DNA from: Entoloma clypeatum
Taxonomy: Eukaryota; Basidiomycota; Agaricomycetes; Agaricales; Entolomataceae
DNA: 64,000 nt
NCBI GenBank assembly: GCA_963565915.1
Contig: OY751492.1
Span: 3,100,001-3,164,000, forward strand
Direction: 5' to 3'
Part shown: piece after piece, positions 43,520-55,959 of the stretch
Position numbering within the stretch: position 1 is the stretch's first letter
Layout: every line of letters starts with the position of its first letter
The notes under the pieces: model-generated
Told to the model about the DNA's origin: nothing
What the model saw: the letters and a program-made list of their open reading frames with translations, nothing else
Databases searched by the model: none
Program-made: the position numbers and the translations under genes

Positions 43520-43719
43520 NNNNNNNNNNNNNNNNNNNNNNNNNNNNNNNNNNNNNNNNNNNNNNNNNNNNNNNNNNNNNNNNNNNNNNNNNNNNNNNNN
43601 NNNNNNNNNNNNNNNNNNNNNNNNNNNNNNNNNNNNNNNNNNNNNNNNNNNNNNNNNNNNNNNNNNNNNNNNNNNNNNNNNNNNNNNNNNNNNNNNNNNN
43701 NNNNNNNNNNNNNNNNNNN
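43520..43719. other. Assembly gap (200 N)
   Basis: A run of exactly 200 N, probably a scaffolding gap of unknown true size. It starts at the tip of the inverted duplication. Confidence 0.99.
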
Positions 43720-44085
43720 CCGACAAAATGTAGATATGTGAAAGGCATCCTGTCGGTGGGGAGATATGTTCTACCACGCACTTATTCAATCCTCAATCTT
43801 TGTGCTCAGTGTATACACATATCATTCAAATATACTCGTTGATTACGGTTGAATTGGAAATGAGAAGAGGAATGTTGAAATACGACAAAGATCAGAAGTA
43901 GGGATGGGAATGGAATATGTAAATTGGAAGTGTGCATGTGGTGGTATAAATCATTGCTCCGCCGTGCACTCTGACACGGAGTATGGTCGGAGGTCATCGG
44001 AGGTGTCGGAGGTGTTGAAAGATAGATGGAAACGAAAGGAAACATAAAGTATAGTAATATAAGTAATAGACGTACCACAATGGTT

Positions 44086-44160
44086 GGAGGGTCGGAGGAT
44101 GGGTCGGAGGATGGGTCGGAGGATGGGTCGGAGGATGGGTCAGAGGTCGGGTCGGAGGTG
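44086..44160. repeat. 12-bp minisatellite (ggatgggtcgga)
   Basis: Four to five near-perfect copies of a 12-bp unit in a row. On the minus strand they would encode repeated SDPS. It lies at the 3' end of the gene at 44140-45489, and a single-copy relative lies near 13170. Confidence 0.9.
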
Positions 44161-45489
44161 TCGGAGGTGTAGGACTGAGGAAATCGGATGGTTGCCCTTA
44201 CAGTCTGAGCTCTTGTACTTCTTGGATGTTCGTCGCTGCTGCCTGGCAGGATCTGGTGAATGAGGATGTTTTTTTCCATAGTCAGATCGGTGACAGCGAG
44301 GAGGAGGAACTTCAATTTCACCTGTCTGAATTTTCTCAGTGCATTTCATCTCCAATTCAACCAATTCTTCCTCCATGAGCTTTTTCCAGTATGTTCACGC
44401 CTCTGCCACATGCCCAAGAGCTCCTGAAGGACGGCTAATCTGCTTGATGCTGTGCTCAGGTTTGCAAAAGGTATGTTCTCTGGCCAACCCTTAACAATGA
44501 CGTCATAGTGTTGAACAATGTTTGTCCAGTAGTGCTTCCACTCCATACGCGCTGTGTCATCTCCAGAAATGCACCCTTGATTGCAAGTTAACTTGTTGTA
44601 TGAAAATATTTTTGAATGATACATATGTAGCTCCTCTGAAATTTCTTCTCAGATTTCTCTTTTGACCAACGACACACGGTCCTTGTAATTATATGCCACA
44701 CCTGATATGCTATAATAAGTCGAGATATTGAGTCAGATATGGATATTCACCTCACAAGCCCTGTATAGCATAACCTTTCATCTTACAGAGTAAATCTTGC
44801 AGATCAATCTTCAAGACATTCGGTAGGAATTCCTTCTGTAGACCAAGCCACTCCATGTGTAGGTACATCCGTAGTTCCACGCACGGCAAATAGTGCGACT
44901 TCAATACCTGTGCGCGACTGAAGGTTGCTCAGCTAGCCAACCCGGGAGAACAATTAGAATAAATATCATTCAGGTAATATAAATCTGAGTACCTCCGTCT
45001 CGACTGCACTCAGCGTTGAGGTGGTATCATTTATTTTGGATTTCACAGAATGGCACTTGGCTGTTGCCAGAGTTGTTTTGTGCTCTTCATAGCATTGAAC
45101 AATCTCATCCTGTTCCTCGGCTGTAAGTTGCTCATAGGCCTCTTTATTCTTAGCGATTAAGGCTGGGAGCATACGTCATATGGAAGCACCTTGAAAATAA
45201 TAAATTACACAAGAACCATGTTGGAACAGCTGACGACGGACATACCAGTCTCTACATCTTGCACCACACTCCATAACCACGGGTTCCATACATTGGTCTT
45301 GGTCTGCCATTTCTTCGTCAACACACTACTTACGCAGAGGTCAGCTTGAACACGACGGATGCTCTTGTGGTGCGTTCCTGAAATTTCTTGTGCCATCTCA
45401 TCGATTTTACAGTCGCTGAGACTGTGAGTGTGTTGTATTTTTTGTGGCCACGTTTTCAAGAGGACATGCTGAAGAGGTTGAGGGTCCAC
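44140..45489 (-). CDS. Uncharacterised dispersed agaricomycete-type gene
   Basis: Minus-strand exons in order: QTKTNVWNPWLWSVVQDVE (about 45300), LPALIAKNKEAYEQLTAEEQ with SVKSKINDTTSTLSAVETEV (45172-44966), VLKSHYLPCVELRMYLHMEW (about 44905-44760), CRWSKEKSEKKF (about 44690-44650), MEWKHYWTNIVQHYDVIVKG with GWPENIPFANLSTASS (44560-44430), and a basic tail with PPRCHRSDYGKKH (about 44280). Short introns separate them. Proteins of this layout (WNAW-like start, GWP...IPF, RRxRSDxGK near the end) are, to my knowledge, common and dispersed in agaricomycetes, without known function. The exon joins were not all checked. The tail overlaps repeat sequence shared with 12945-13255. Confidence 0.55.
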
Positions 45490-46090
45490 ATGTCTAACAT
45501 ATTCAATATTTGTGTGATTCCGACCGCTGGATTCAATGCTACTTTTGTTCTAGTCTCAGGAGGGCAGGAGGAAATCACGAAAACAACAAAATAGTATTTT
45601 GTTGAAATAACTACGGGGCACTCTAGGCCTCATTATGACAAGCAGAAATAACTAAATTTCATGCAAATCGGTGCAGAACTGGTTGAGAAATCGGTGTCCT
45701 AAGATCTTCTTGCGAACGTGCACAATTATTGTGTGAAATGCGGCTGTGCCAACTTTGCTGCAAACGGCTATAACGACAACGAGCCTCATTAGGCGTGGGT
45801 GAGCACGTGCATGCCCCCAGTCTAATGTATGGGTATCATCGAGGCACGAACATGCATTAGCAACCAGATGCTTGTATGTAGTGAAGAACCTTGCCATGAT
45901 CAGCCAGGTCCGAAGCTTAGACATAAATTCTACGACAGACTCTAAAGCCTTGTTCTTTGATTTCTCGTTTCCTTTACGACACGCTACGTTTCCCCCTTGT
46001 CTGTCCCTTGTATCCCTGCATGCCAGTGTATGATGATGATGTGAATATAGTCAGTAAATGCTCCAATGCCAGACTCATCCTACGTGATGC
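45490..46090. other. No gene recognised
   Basis: Short frames only, with no domain or repeat. It leads into the tandem duplication. Confidence 0.35.
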
Positions 46091-46827
46091 CATCGTGAGT
46101 TTAGTGCAGAATGCAATAAGTGGTGGCACGGCTAGTGCTGGGAACGGACTGGGGCAGATACCTGAACAAGATCACATTGGCAGCTACAAGCCAAAGCCAG
46201 GTATGGAAGAGTACAGAAAGCAGTCGATGATTTGTGTGTGGTTAGGCATAGAGCATCGACAACGAGATGAAAGATCACAAAATAGAACAAGAACAGAATA
46301 TGGATATAGCAATGATGATAGTGATATTGGGAGTAGTCGAAGGGCAATAAGAAAAGAGACGAAGCGTGGTCATAGAGAATGTCGATAACAAGACGAAAGA
46401 TGACAGAAGACAGCACCACAATCTTGATGAGTGAAGCAGAATACCCAGCTGGCGGTCATGGCGCCAGCAAGGGGGCTTTGCTTCGGAGCTCGGGAATTGA
46501 AAGCAGTAGGCATTGCTGCGCGATAATTCATTAAGATTATATCCATCGATTTATGAGTCGTGTTTTAATATTATAAAAACAAATGCGTCAGAAATAGTTT
46601 CCAAAGTTCATTACATAATGCAAGGTCAGAATGAGAACTGCCATGTACAGCCGTCGTTAGAATGCCAATGGTACACAAGTGAATATGTTTAGTCTCGGCG
46701 ACGAATTACATGCTCACAGTTTGCAGATGCTTAAGCTTGTATACCGTCCGTGGCCAGTTGCCGCGAAAGGGAGTCATTGTGCAACAATTGTTCCAGTTTC
46801 ACTCACAAACATCGTCAAGGTTAGAAA

Positions 46828-47270
46828 TTGACCTGCCTTGGGGGACAGCAATCTGTGTCCTCTGTTCACTCTATTCTGATGGCCATGTCGGGTTCTTCTG
46901 AAACTTCTGGTGCGCGATCAGTCATGTGGCGATTGTTTTCTCTCACTCATGTCCGATTTGCAGATCATCTTGGTGCCTTCGATGTGTTGGAAACTGAGGT
47001 GCAAAGGCTGTCTAGGTGGTTCGTAGATTTTGATGTTCGCTCTTGCATTTCTGGATTGATGAATCGGGACCTTGTTCTTTGGTGAGCATCTATTGCCCCG
47101 CAATCAATTCTAAAGCTGACGTCTGCGTGTAACCACTCGCTGCTCAATAGGGACAAGCCGGTTGGCGGGCTCATGCTCCCTTCTGGTTCTGTGAAAATGA
47201 GTCGCCCAGACCACTGCAACACTTACAACTTCAAGGTGAAATTACCGCCAGATTCTGCCTAATCCACGCA
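46828..47270 (+). pseudogene. Two-exon open stretch, unit 1 copy
   Basis: The frame starting MAMSGSSETSGARSVMWRLF (M near 46878) runs to LMNRDLVLW, is joined by a GTGAGC-AATAG intron (about 47082-47150) to DKPVGGLMLPSGSVKMSRPD, and reaches CNTYNFK before another GT. The second unit carries a nearly identical copy at 53160-53540 with a 1-nt shift. I do not recognise the product; it may be part of a larger gene broken by the satellite. Confidence 0.4.
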
Positions 47271-47900
47271 AAGCCAAGGGGTCTCTTTGGTCGACTGGCT
47301 CCGATAATCTTCAAGCAGATTATTTCTGGTCAAAAAATCAGACAAGGTGCGCCTTGTCAGGCCGCATACTGCGTCGCATCTATTAAAATACACTACAGGT
47401 CCGCTACCATACTTTTCTTCATAAACGCCACATCGTCACCCCGTTCTTGACCGGGACATTCGCGGCATGATTCAAGCGGTCTTCTTGGTTAAACAGCTTT
47501 GATAATCTCCAGGCAGATCCTTTCTGGCGAAAGAATTGTCGTCGCCAGACATGCGATGGCAGCCTCTTCCGAAAGAAAGTGCACCTTGATTTTGTCGCAT
47601 CCTGCGTCGCATTTATTAAAAAGACATTTTAGGTCCCACCATACTTTTCTCTATAAACAGCACATCATCGGATAACTGCCTTCTATAATCTACAAGCAGA
47701 TCTTTCTGGCCAAAAAATTGTCGTTGTGAAACATGCGGTTTCTTTTTTTTACTGGGACATTTGTGGCATGTTTCCGCAAAGCCAAGGGGCAATCTCTTTC
47801 CGAACCAAAGTGTGTCTTGGTTTGGTGGCCGCATATTGCGTCGCATTTATTTAAATACATTCTAGGTCTGCTACTATACTTCTCTACACTGTCACCTCCA
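47240..47900. repeat. ~230-bp satellite array, unit 1 (three units)
   Basis: The marker 'gtgc(g/a)cctt...gcatcctgcgtcgcattta' occurs at about 47346, 47578 and 47812, giving periods of 232 and 234 bp. Each unit holds 'gataatctccaagcagattctt' and an AT-rich 'tttattaaaatacatt' block. Confidence 0.85.
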
Positions 47901-47997
47901 CAAATGTCTGGCTCTATTACGAAGGTTCCACATGTGGTTCTACTATGTTTGATTATCGCATTTTACTGCTAATATTACTTGGGTGAGGATGGAATGG

Positions 47998-48345
47998 CGC
48001 CCATAGGACTCGTCCATGGAGTGGTCGTTTTTCAATCTGCAGCAATAGCGGAAGTCGGTAACGCCGTTGTGCATTGAAGAGGTGAGAGACGGGATGAGTC
48101 AAGCGGAGTGGCTCGGGTGTCAGAGGAACGAGATGGAATCAATTTGATTATTGTGAGTTGCATTTTACTGCTGGTAAATGAAATATTTCCTTAGGCGAGG
48201 ATGCAATGTCGCTCATAGGACTTGTCCATGGAGTGACCATTTCTCAATCTGCCACAATGACGCAAGTCGGTAACGCCGTTGTGCATTGAAGAGGTGGGAG
48301 ATGGGACGAGTCAAACAGAGTGGCTCGAATATCATAGAGAGCACC
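47998..48345. repeat. Tandem pair, period about 212 bp
   Basis: 'cataggactcgtccatggagtg' at about 48002 recurs at about 48214, followed in both by 'tcggtaacgccgttgtgcat' and 'gaagaggtgagagacggga'. Unit 2 retains only part of it (from about 55160). Confidence 0.8.
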
Positions 48346-48989
48346 GAAGACCCGAGGGTGTGCCAGTGGGGGGATGAAATTGAGTACATTCAGATGATTG
48401 AGAAAGGCTTGTATCAGTTATCAGTTTTTAGTCATAATATTATGTAATACATAATCCACTACTTGCAACCCACCTCAGCGCCAACTTGCGGTGGTGCTTG
48501 ATGCTATCGGTACGCAGCCAACTATGAATATCGCTGGAGACTCATAAAACAATTGCAGCCGCTGAAATGCTGTCCAGATGCTGCCAATCAATGGTGCAGC
48601 AATAGCAGTGGCAGGTTCTAAGTTCACACACAAACTTCTCTCGATTGGGTCTCTGGCTACGAGTTGGGCTTGCTATTGAAAAGACAAATTCCGTTCTTTT
48701 TTCACCTACTTTTGTTGGCTTTGATTGGATTGGATACCTTGGGAAACTTCTGGTGCGCGATCGGTTATATGCCGATTGATTTTGCAACTATGTCCAATTC
48801 CCAGATCGTGTCCGGACGCGAGGACATTCTTTGAAGATTCCTTGAGCTTTTGGGGCCCTCGGTGAACTCCGATTCATAGGTCCCAATTTTCCATCGTCTT
48901 TCGCAACTTCCCCCGCCACAGGATCCCTTGCGGCCAACAGGTCGGCGACATTGGACCGGATGGAGGGATGCCATTTGCTTCACTCACTC

Positions 48990-51900
48990 CTTGAAACACC
49001 GTTTTTCCCCTCGGCGTCGCTGCTCTTGCCTCACACAGAGAACATCTCAACCTTGACAAATGGTTGGCGGGCGGTGTGGCAGCCCAATTCCTCCACTTGG
49101 TCTTTGTCTTCCTCGAACAAAAAAGTGGAGAGCAAAAAGGTGTCTAGGGCGCCAGACCCCGCCGCCCAACGTCGCACTATGGCCCTTAGGCCCCGCGCCG
49201 TGGCTGTTATTCTTCGGGTCCTACGAAACAAGTAAGTTTATTGCTTCTCCTAGGTGTTGACGTGTTTTCATCCCATTTCTTTGCTCTAGCTCCTCTTCAA
49301 TGCATGAGGGGGACGTTGACTTTTGCCTTGAAGTCCGCAACGCTTGCCTCCAGATTCATCTGCGGCTTATGGGTCTTACCCCCGGCTCAGATATCGAACC
49401 TGGGTTTGCCGTGATCGATGGCATATGAAAACATTTCAATTGACGAAGTCATTGCAATGTTGCAGTGACATAGGAAATCCGCGGCCGCGAGATCTTCTCT
49501 TGCATGCTCCACTTCATTTTCGACGAATACAAAACTTTCCAATCCTACTATCCTGCGCGCGAGCTTTCCATGACTGGCTACCTCTGGTACAGCATCCGCT
49601 CGTTGATCACATCCCACTCAGTATCGCCATCCGATACATCCTCGGTGCCCTAAACTGCCCTCCTGAAGTAAATATATCCAAGCTTGGGCTGCAGGCTCTC
49701 AGCCAATTTGAATCTAGACTTCCGGAGTGGCAGCCATTATGCGCCGCGTTGCTCATACCATATCGCCGATGCCCTCCCAGATCTACACCAAATACGCAAC
49801 GCGTTCTTGCCAATGTCGATGCCCCCGGAAACACCGGCAACAGCTTCACTATCTTCACTTCCATACCGCCAGATCCAATCAGAACTGAATTGGCAGAGGA
49901 ATTATTCGGCCGCATTCTATTTATTGTCAACAATCTTGCTCCAAGCAATTATGAGAAAAAAATTAATGGAGATGAAGGACCGCTTTGATCAAGAATATTC
50001 GCGCTGGTTTGCCCATTATCTGGTTGAAGTACAGAGCCAAACAATCATGGTCGTTGTCTTCGATTCTTGGATGCATTGGATCGCTGGAAGTTGTTGAAGC
50101 TGATTCTCCGGGAAACTTTCATGAAGGTGGCGGCCCTGTTAAACTCGAAAAGAACCCTGCAGTCCAGATGTCATAGGAACACTTTGAGGAGTGTCGGGAT
50201 GATAGCGGGTGTTTGGTCGTGGTGATTCCCTTTGTTTGCAAGACCCTTGAACCTTGTGTCAAGCCAACAGTGTTCAAACCCCTCAATCCTTAGTTGATGG
50301 CCGCCATTACCTTGCGGGCAGAACTGTACCATTTGCTGAACTCGGACTGAATCTCGGATCTGAAATTGAGGTATTGTGCAATGCCCCATAAGATTGACCT
50401 CGACTCCCTTGAGGCCACAACGATCTTAAGGAATAGGCCGATAGCATATTCTGGCCTGCCGTTACCGGCGTATGCATTGGATATCAGTGCGCTACCTATA
50501 GACGGAGAGCAGACAGGCCATGCTGACTCGCAGATCTTATCAATCGGCCCATCAAGTCCTTCGGATTCTCAGCGAGCTATAGGAGCACACATCGAGTCCA
50601 TTTTTATCGGCGTTTCAGCTTCATGTTCTCACAAAACTCCACTAAACGACAATCACACCTCCAAAAGGGCGGTGCATGTGGCAGTTGTCCGAGAGATTAG
50701 TCATACTCGCATGCGCTTTTGCTCGAATCCTCCAACCTGTTTCCCAAAGATTATTCCTCCTGTGGTGGAGCGATCTGCCACTGTCGCAGGTGTTTCTACT
50801 CGGGAATTGGTCTCGGAGGATTTTGTGGCCGAACCAAACGAGGAGAAACTGAGGAATGCTAGTCATCTAGTGGCGAAGAAACTCGCAGGGAGCCTCGCAT
50901 TAGTAACTCGCAAAGAACCGCTGAAAAGCAATCTTGCAACACATCTCTGCCCGTCTCCAGGTTTCGGTGAAGTTGGTGTCCACTCTCCTGATATTACTTG
51001 CAGCCTGTATCCTAACCTCGTCCACTCAATAGGTCGCATCAGAACCTGTTGTGCGGCTGATCATCACCGATAACTTGGAAATTGCCTGTGCCGCAATCGA
51101 AGAAGCTGCGATGGAACGGGCTGTGTCGTATGAAGCGAGACGACGCCATCATGAGGTTTGTTCAATTTCTGGTCCTCGCTCTATACAAACAGATTCAATG
51201 CTATGTAGCTCCGTAATGGCCAACCCTTTTGGGATCCATCGGCACCAACTGCTATCTTTTCTGTGAATGTTTCGGATCCCCTGCGAATCAAACTTTCTGG
51301 TCTTCAACCGCATCAATCTGGTGTATATAATTTCAGTAAGCGGGATCCATAAAGAATGTAGGCGCAGATTCCAAGCGCAGGACTGCAGGCAGACCAAGTT
51401 CGACAGCGTCTCTCGCTACCCCTCCTGTCTACTCTCCATCTCCCGCTCCCGAATTCAGTGGGTATAACACCCATCAGATCGTTTCACAGTGCAACACTGA
51501 GTTCAGTTCCTCAGCCAGGAGTCCCAGGTTCTTACGCGGGATCTGGAAGCCATCGTAGTCCAGATGCCCGTGCAATCTAAAGAAGCATCTCTACCACCGA
51601 ACCATGATATTTGCCATATAGTCACACAGATCTTAACTCTCGCCACCGAGCTGGTTGATCGTCAATGTACACCATTGATGATGTCGTCAAAAATTGCCCA
51701 ACTTCTACACATGTACAAGACCCAATCGCAGCTGGGCCGAGATGTCTATGTAGCCCTGCTCGGTCGGTTGTGCAGGCAATTTCAAGATGTTGAAAGGGAA
51801 GCGCCGATGTGGCTATTTGATGAAGTGAGTCACCATCGTCCATTCACAGTGTTAACTAACCACTTTCAGCGAAAATATAATGTCGATGTCACGGTGGCGC

Positions 51901-52690
51901 TACTCCGGAGCGGCATCGTAAACGCGGCCCTACAAGATCATGCTCTAGCAAAAACCCTATTCGCTGATCCTCGCCCCAATATGTTAAACTTCACAACACG
52001 TTTGATCAGAGAATACCTATCTCACGATCCTTCTTCTCAGAACCAAATTGCCTACTCAATTGAGATTCTTGAGCATCTTTTCGCCAGCAAACAGAGCCAA
52101 CGAGAAGTCAGTCGAACTGTCATATTTTGATTATCGCTGTGGAACTAACATTCGCAAAGAGTTTACGCGCTGCTGGATGATTGTACGTGGAATTCGATGA
52201 CCACCAGGTTCTATGGCGTCGGACGCACTGTCTATCAGTCGTCGGTCTTTTGTGAAACCAGAAACCGAGCACATGCGGGAAAAGTTGTTCGTGTGGAACG
52301 GTCTCCCGCGCCTGAAAAGAATTTCATCCCACTCATCACACAATTGAGAAGCCTGTAGAGGAATGCATATTCAAGATAGGAGATAGGAGATGTGTCATCA
52401 TTCTTCTTCCAGCATCAACAGTTCCATCAAGTGCGTTGTAGGAGGCGAGTTTGATCCCACTTTCCAGGCTCTGGATGTGATGTCAAGACCCATCCGCATC
52501 ATCAAATACCACGGGGATGCCTCTGGCATTAACCATGATCAGGCAAAGGTTCATTACCATCTATTCTCGTGCTCGTCTTGGCAAATTATCATGAGGAGCA
52601 GGGACCAGCCTTCCAACAGAAACCCTTCTTCAGGTTTTTCTCAAGCCTCATCAATGATATCCATGTGTTTGAGACACATCGTGATTCTAT
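48990..52690 (+). pseudogene. NOT1: NOT1 (CCR4-NOT scaffold) pseudogene, copy 1
   Basis: NOT1 is the large scaffold of the CCR4-NOT mRNA deadenylase complex. Plus-strand pieces in the order of the real protein: EHLNLDKWLAGG and VFVFLEQK (about 49040-49120), AIRYILGALNCPPE (49630), LQALSQFESRLPEWQPL (49690), ILFIVNNLAPSNYE (49920), EATTILRNRPIAYS (50410), SPSDSQRAIGAHIESIF (50560), AGSLALVTRKEPLKSNLATH (50900), SLPPNHDICHIVTQI (51590), YKTQSQLGRDVYVALL (51720), SIKCVVGGEFDPTFQALD (52420) and IIKYHGDASG (52510). Frames change repeatedly and stops and deletions are frequent, so it cannot encode NOT1. Some short introns remain. The functional gene must lie elsewhere. Confidence 0.92.
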
Positions 52691-53159
52691 CGTTTAGTGC
52701 AGAATGTAATAAGTGGTAGCGCGACTGGCGCTGGGAGCGGACTGGGGCAGATACCGGATCACATTGGCAGCGACTACGATACCGTCGACCCATCCTGTCA
52801 GGTTCAATTCCTAGCAGTGGTTTTCCTGTACACATGAGCGTGATGGCATGCGTTAGAAATCCAAAGTTCATTACATAATGCAAGGTCACAGTCGTTACCT
52901 GAGTTACTTACGTAATGTAGTCGGCTGGCAATCCATTCTCGCACTTCCATCTGGCACTGTTGATGATTTGAACTGCCACAGCCGTCATTAGAATGCCAAT
53001 GGTACGCAAGTGCATATGTTTAGCGACGAATTACATGCTCACAGTTTGCAGATGCTTGTATACTGTCCGTGGCTAGTTGCTGCGAAAAGAAGTCATTGTG
53101 CAACAATTGTTCCAGCTTCGCTCACGAACATCCAACAAATCCGTGTCCTCTGTTCACTC

Positions 53160-53540
53160 TATTCTGATGGCCGTGTCGGGTTCTTCTGAAACTTCTGGTG
53201 CGCGATCAGTCATGTGGCGATTGTTTCTCTCACTCATGTCCGATTTGCAGATCATCTTGGTGCCTTCGATGTGTTGGAAACTGGGATGCAAAGGCTGTCT
53301 AGGTGGTTCGTAGATTCTGACGTTCGCTCTTGCATATCTGGATAGACGAATCGGGACCTTGTTCTTTGGTGAGCATATATTGCCCCGCAATCAATTCTAA
53401 AGCTGACGCCTGCGTGTAACCACTCGCTGCTCAATAGGGACAAGCCGGTTGGCGGGCTCATGCTGCCTTCTGGTTCTGTGAAAATGAGTCGCCCAGACCA
53501 CTGCAACACTTACAACTTCAAGGTGAAATTACCGCCTTAT
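53160..53540 (+). pseudogene. Two-exon open stretch, unit 2 copy
   Basis: Nearly identical to 46850-47240, but one base is missing in the TTTCTCTCACTC stretch and an in-frame stop (GGATAGACG) stands where unit 1 reads GGATTGATG, so the frame is broken. Confidence 0.45.
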
Positions 53541-53599
53541 TGCGTGCTACACGCGAACGTGACGTTGCGTGGTTTCCCGTGCAAGTCAGCACCGCCCAT

Positions 53600-55110
53600 C
53601 CCTGTCTAAGGCTCGTAGGGATATTTTCCAATGATCACCTTCGATGACATGCAGCCTCTTCCGAAGCAGAGTGCATTTTGTTTTTGTGGGCGTATCTTTT
53701 CCGGGAATGTACCCGACGTCTGCCACCGAACTTTCTGCCATCTACGCCACATCATCAAACAAAAAATGCCTGGCTCCATCTGCCACTGCGCTCCGCCCAT
53801 CATTCTTCACTGGCATATTCACGGCGTGATTCCCACGCAAGGTGATTGTCGTCGTGAAACGTGCTTTGTCAGCTTCATCCGAAACATCGTGCGCCATACT
53901 TTTGTTACCACATGATGCCGCATTCATTCAAAATACATTACAGATCTGCTACCGTAATCCTTGTCATAACGCCACATCGTCAACCCACAACGCCTGGCTC
54001 CACCCACCACTGCGCTTCGTCCATCATCTTTTCCTGGGATATTTGTGGTCTAATCCACGCAAAGCCAAGGTCGACTGGCTTAAATAATCTTCAAGCAGAT
54101 CCTTCCCGGCCAGAAAATTGTCGCCATGAAACGTGCCATGGCGGCTTCGTCCGAAACAGAGTGCATGTGGCCGCATCTTACGTGAATACGACACATCTGC
54201 TACATCGTCAAGTTGAAATGGTCTCGCTCCACCCACCACCGCCCCCTGTCCAGGATTCTTTTTTTTTCAGCCAAGGGGTCGCCTTGGCCGACTGGCTTCG
54301 ATAATCTCCAAGCAGATTCTTTCTGGTCAAAAATCAGACAAAGTGCGCCTTGGTTTTGTCAGGCCGCATACTGCATCACATTTATTAAAATACACTACAG
54401 GCCTGCTACCATACTTGTCTCCATAACCGCCACATCGTCACCCCCGTGCTTGACATTCGCGGCATCATTCCAGCGGCCCCCTTGGTTAAACTGCTTCGAT
54501 AATCTCCAGGCAGACTCTTTCTGGCGAAAGAATTGTCGTCGCCGGACATGCGATGGCTCTTCCGAAAGAAAGTGCGCCTTGGTTTTGTCAGGCCGCATAC
54601 TGCGTCGCATTTATTAAAATACACTACAGGCCTGCTACCATACTTGTCTCCATAACCGCCACATCGTCACCCCCGTGCTTGACATTCGCGGCATCATTCC
54701 AGCGGCCCCCTTGGTTAAACCACTTCGATAATCTCCAGGCAGACTCTTTCTGGCGAAAGAATTGTCGTCGCCGGACATGCGATGGCTCTTCCGAAAGAAA
54801 GTGCGCCTTGGTTTTGTGGCCGCATCCTGCGTCGCATTTATTAAAAGACATTTTAGGTCCGCCACCATACTTTTCTCTATAAACAACACGCCGTCGGCTG
54901 ACTGCCTTCTATAATCTCCAAGCAGATTCTTTCTGGCCAAAAAATTGTCGTGAAACATGCAGTTTCTTTTATTACTGGGACATTCGGGGCATGATTCCTG
55001 CAAAGCCAAGGGGCAGTCTCTTCCCGAAACAAAGTGCGTCTTGGTTTGGTGGCCGCATATTGTGTCGCATTTGTTTAAATACATTCTAGGTCTGCTACTA
55101 TACTTCTCTC
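53600..55110. repeat. ~230-bp satellite array, unit 2 (about six units, three nearly identical)
   Basis: The marker 'agtgcgccttgg' recurs at 54342, 54571 and 54800, exactly 229 bp apart, with near identity between these units. More diverged units lie on the left (around 53660, 53890 and 54150) and one more on the right (55033, period 233). Unit 1 of the duplication has only three units. Confidence 0.9.
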
Positions 55111-55959
55111 TGTTAACGCCACACTGTCGCCTCCACAAATGTTTGGCTCCATCACGATGGTCTGTTGTGCCTTGAAGAGGTGAGAGACGGGATGGGTCGA
55201 ACGGAGTGGTTCCAATATCGAGAGCATCGAGAACTTGAGGATGTGGAGGAATGGAATGGACTAAGTACTATCTCAAGCGAAACCAAGTGAGAGTTCGTTC
55301 CCGAACTTGTTCAGATCATAGAGATTAGATCAGATTAGATTGAGAAATTATTGTATCAGCTATCAGTTTTTTACTCTTAATATTATGTCCGCCACTTCCA
55401 ACCCACCCGCTCCAACTTGCGGCGGTGCTTGATGCTATCGGTACGCAGCCAAATATGAATATCGCTGGAGACTCTTAAATATTTGCAGCCGCTGAAATGC
55501 TGTCCAGACGCTGCCAATCAATGGTGTAGCAATAGCAGTGGCAGGTTCTAAGTTCACACACAAACTTCTCTCGATTGGGTCTCTGGCTACGAGTTGGGCT
55601 TGCTATTGAAAAGACAAATTCCGTTCTTTTTTCACCTACTTTTGTTGGCTTTGATTGGATTGGATACCTTGGGAAACTTCTGGTGCGCGATCGGTTATAT
55701 GCCGATTGATTTTGCAACTATGTCCAATTCCCAGATCATGTCCGGACGCGAGGACGTTCTTTGAAGATTCCTTGAGCTTTTGCGGCCCTCGGTGAACTCC
55801 GATTCATAGGTCCCAATTTCCGTCGTCTTTCGCAACTTCCCCCGCCACATGATCTCTTGCAGCCAGCAGCTCGGCGACATTAAACCGGATAGGGAGATGC
55901 CATTTGCTTGACTCGCTCGTTTGAAACGCCCTTTTTTTTGTTTTTGTTTTTGTTTTTCG

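Larger units (their letters stand above)
46090..52690. repeat. Large tandem duplication, unit 1 (about 6.6 kb)
   Basis: Unit 1 begins near 'gtttagtgcagaatgcaataagtgg' and contains in order: the small two-exon stretch at 46828-47270, a ~230-bp satellite, a ~210-bp tandem pair (47998 and 48210), and NOT1-derived sequence. The same order recurs in unit 2 from about 52690. Identity is high (above 90 percent by eye) in blocks such as 48540-48840 against 55480-55780. Confidence 0.9.

Noticed and set aside
44086..44160. CRISPR-like regular repeats
   Set aside because: They are a head-to-tail 12-bp minisatellite without spacers.
52690..52835. Possible tRNA or tRNA-derived SINE with 'ggttcaattcc' resembling a B box at 52801
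   Set aside because: No A box at the right distance and no cloverleaf could be drawn; the copy at 46100 lacks the B-box-like part.
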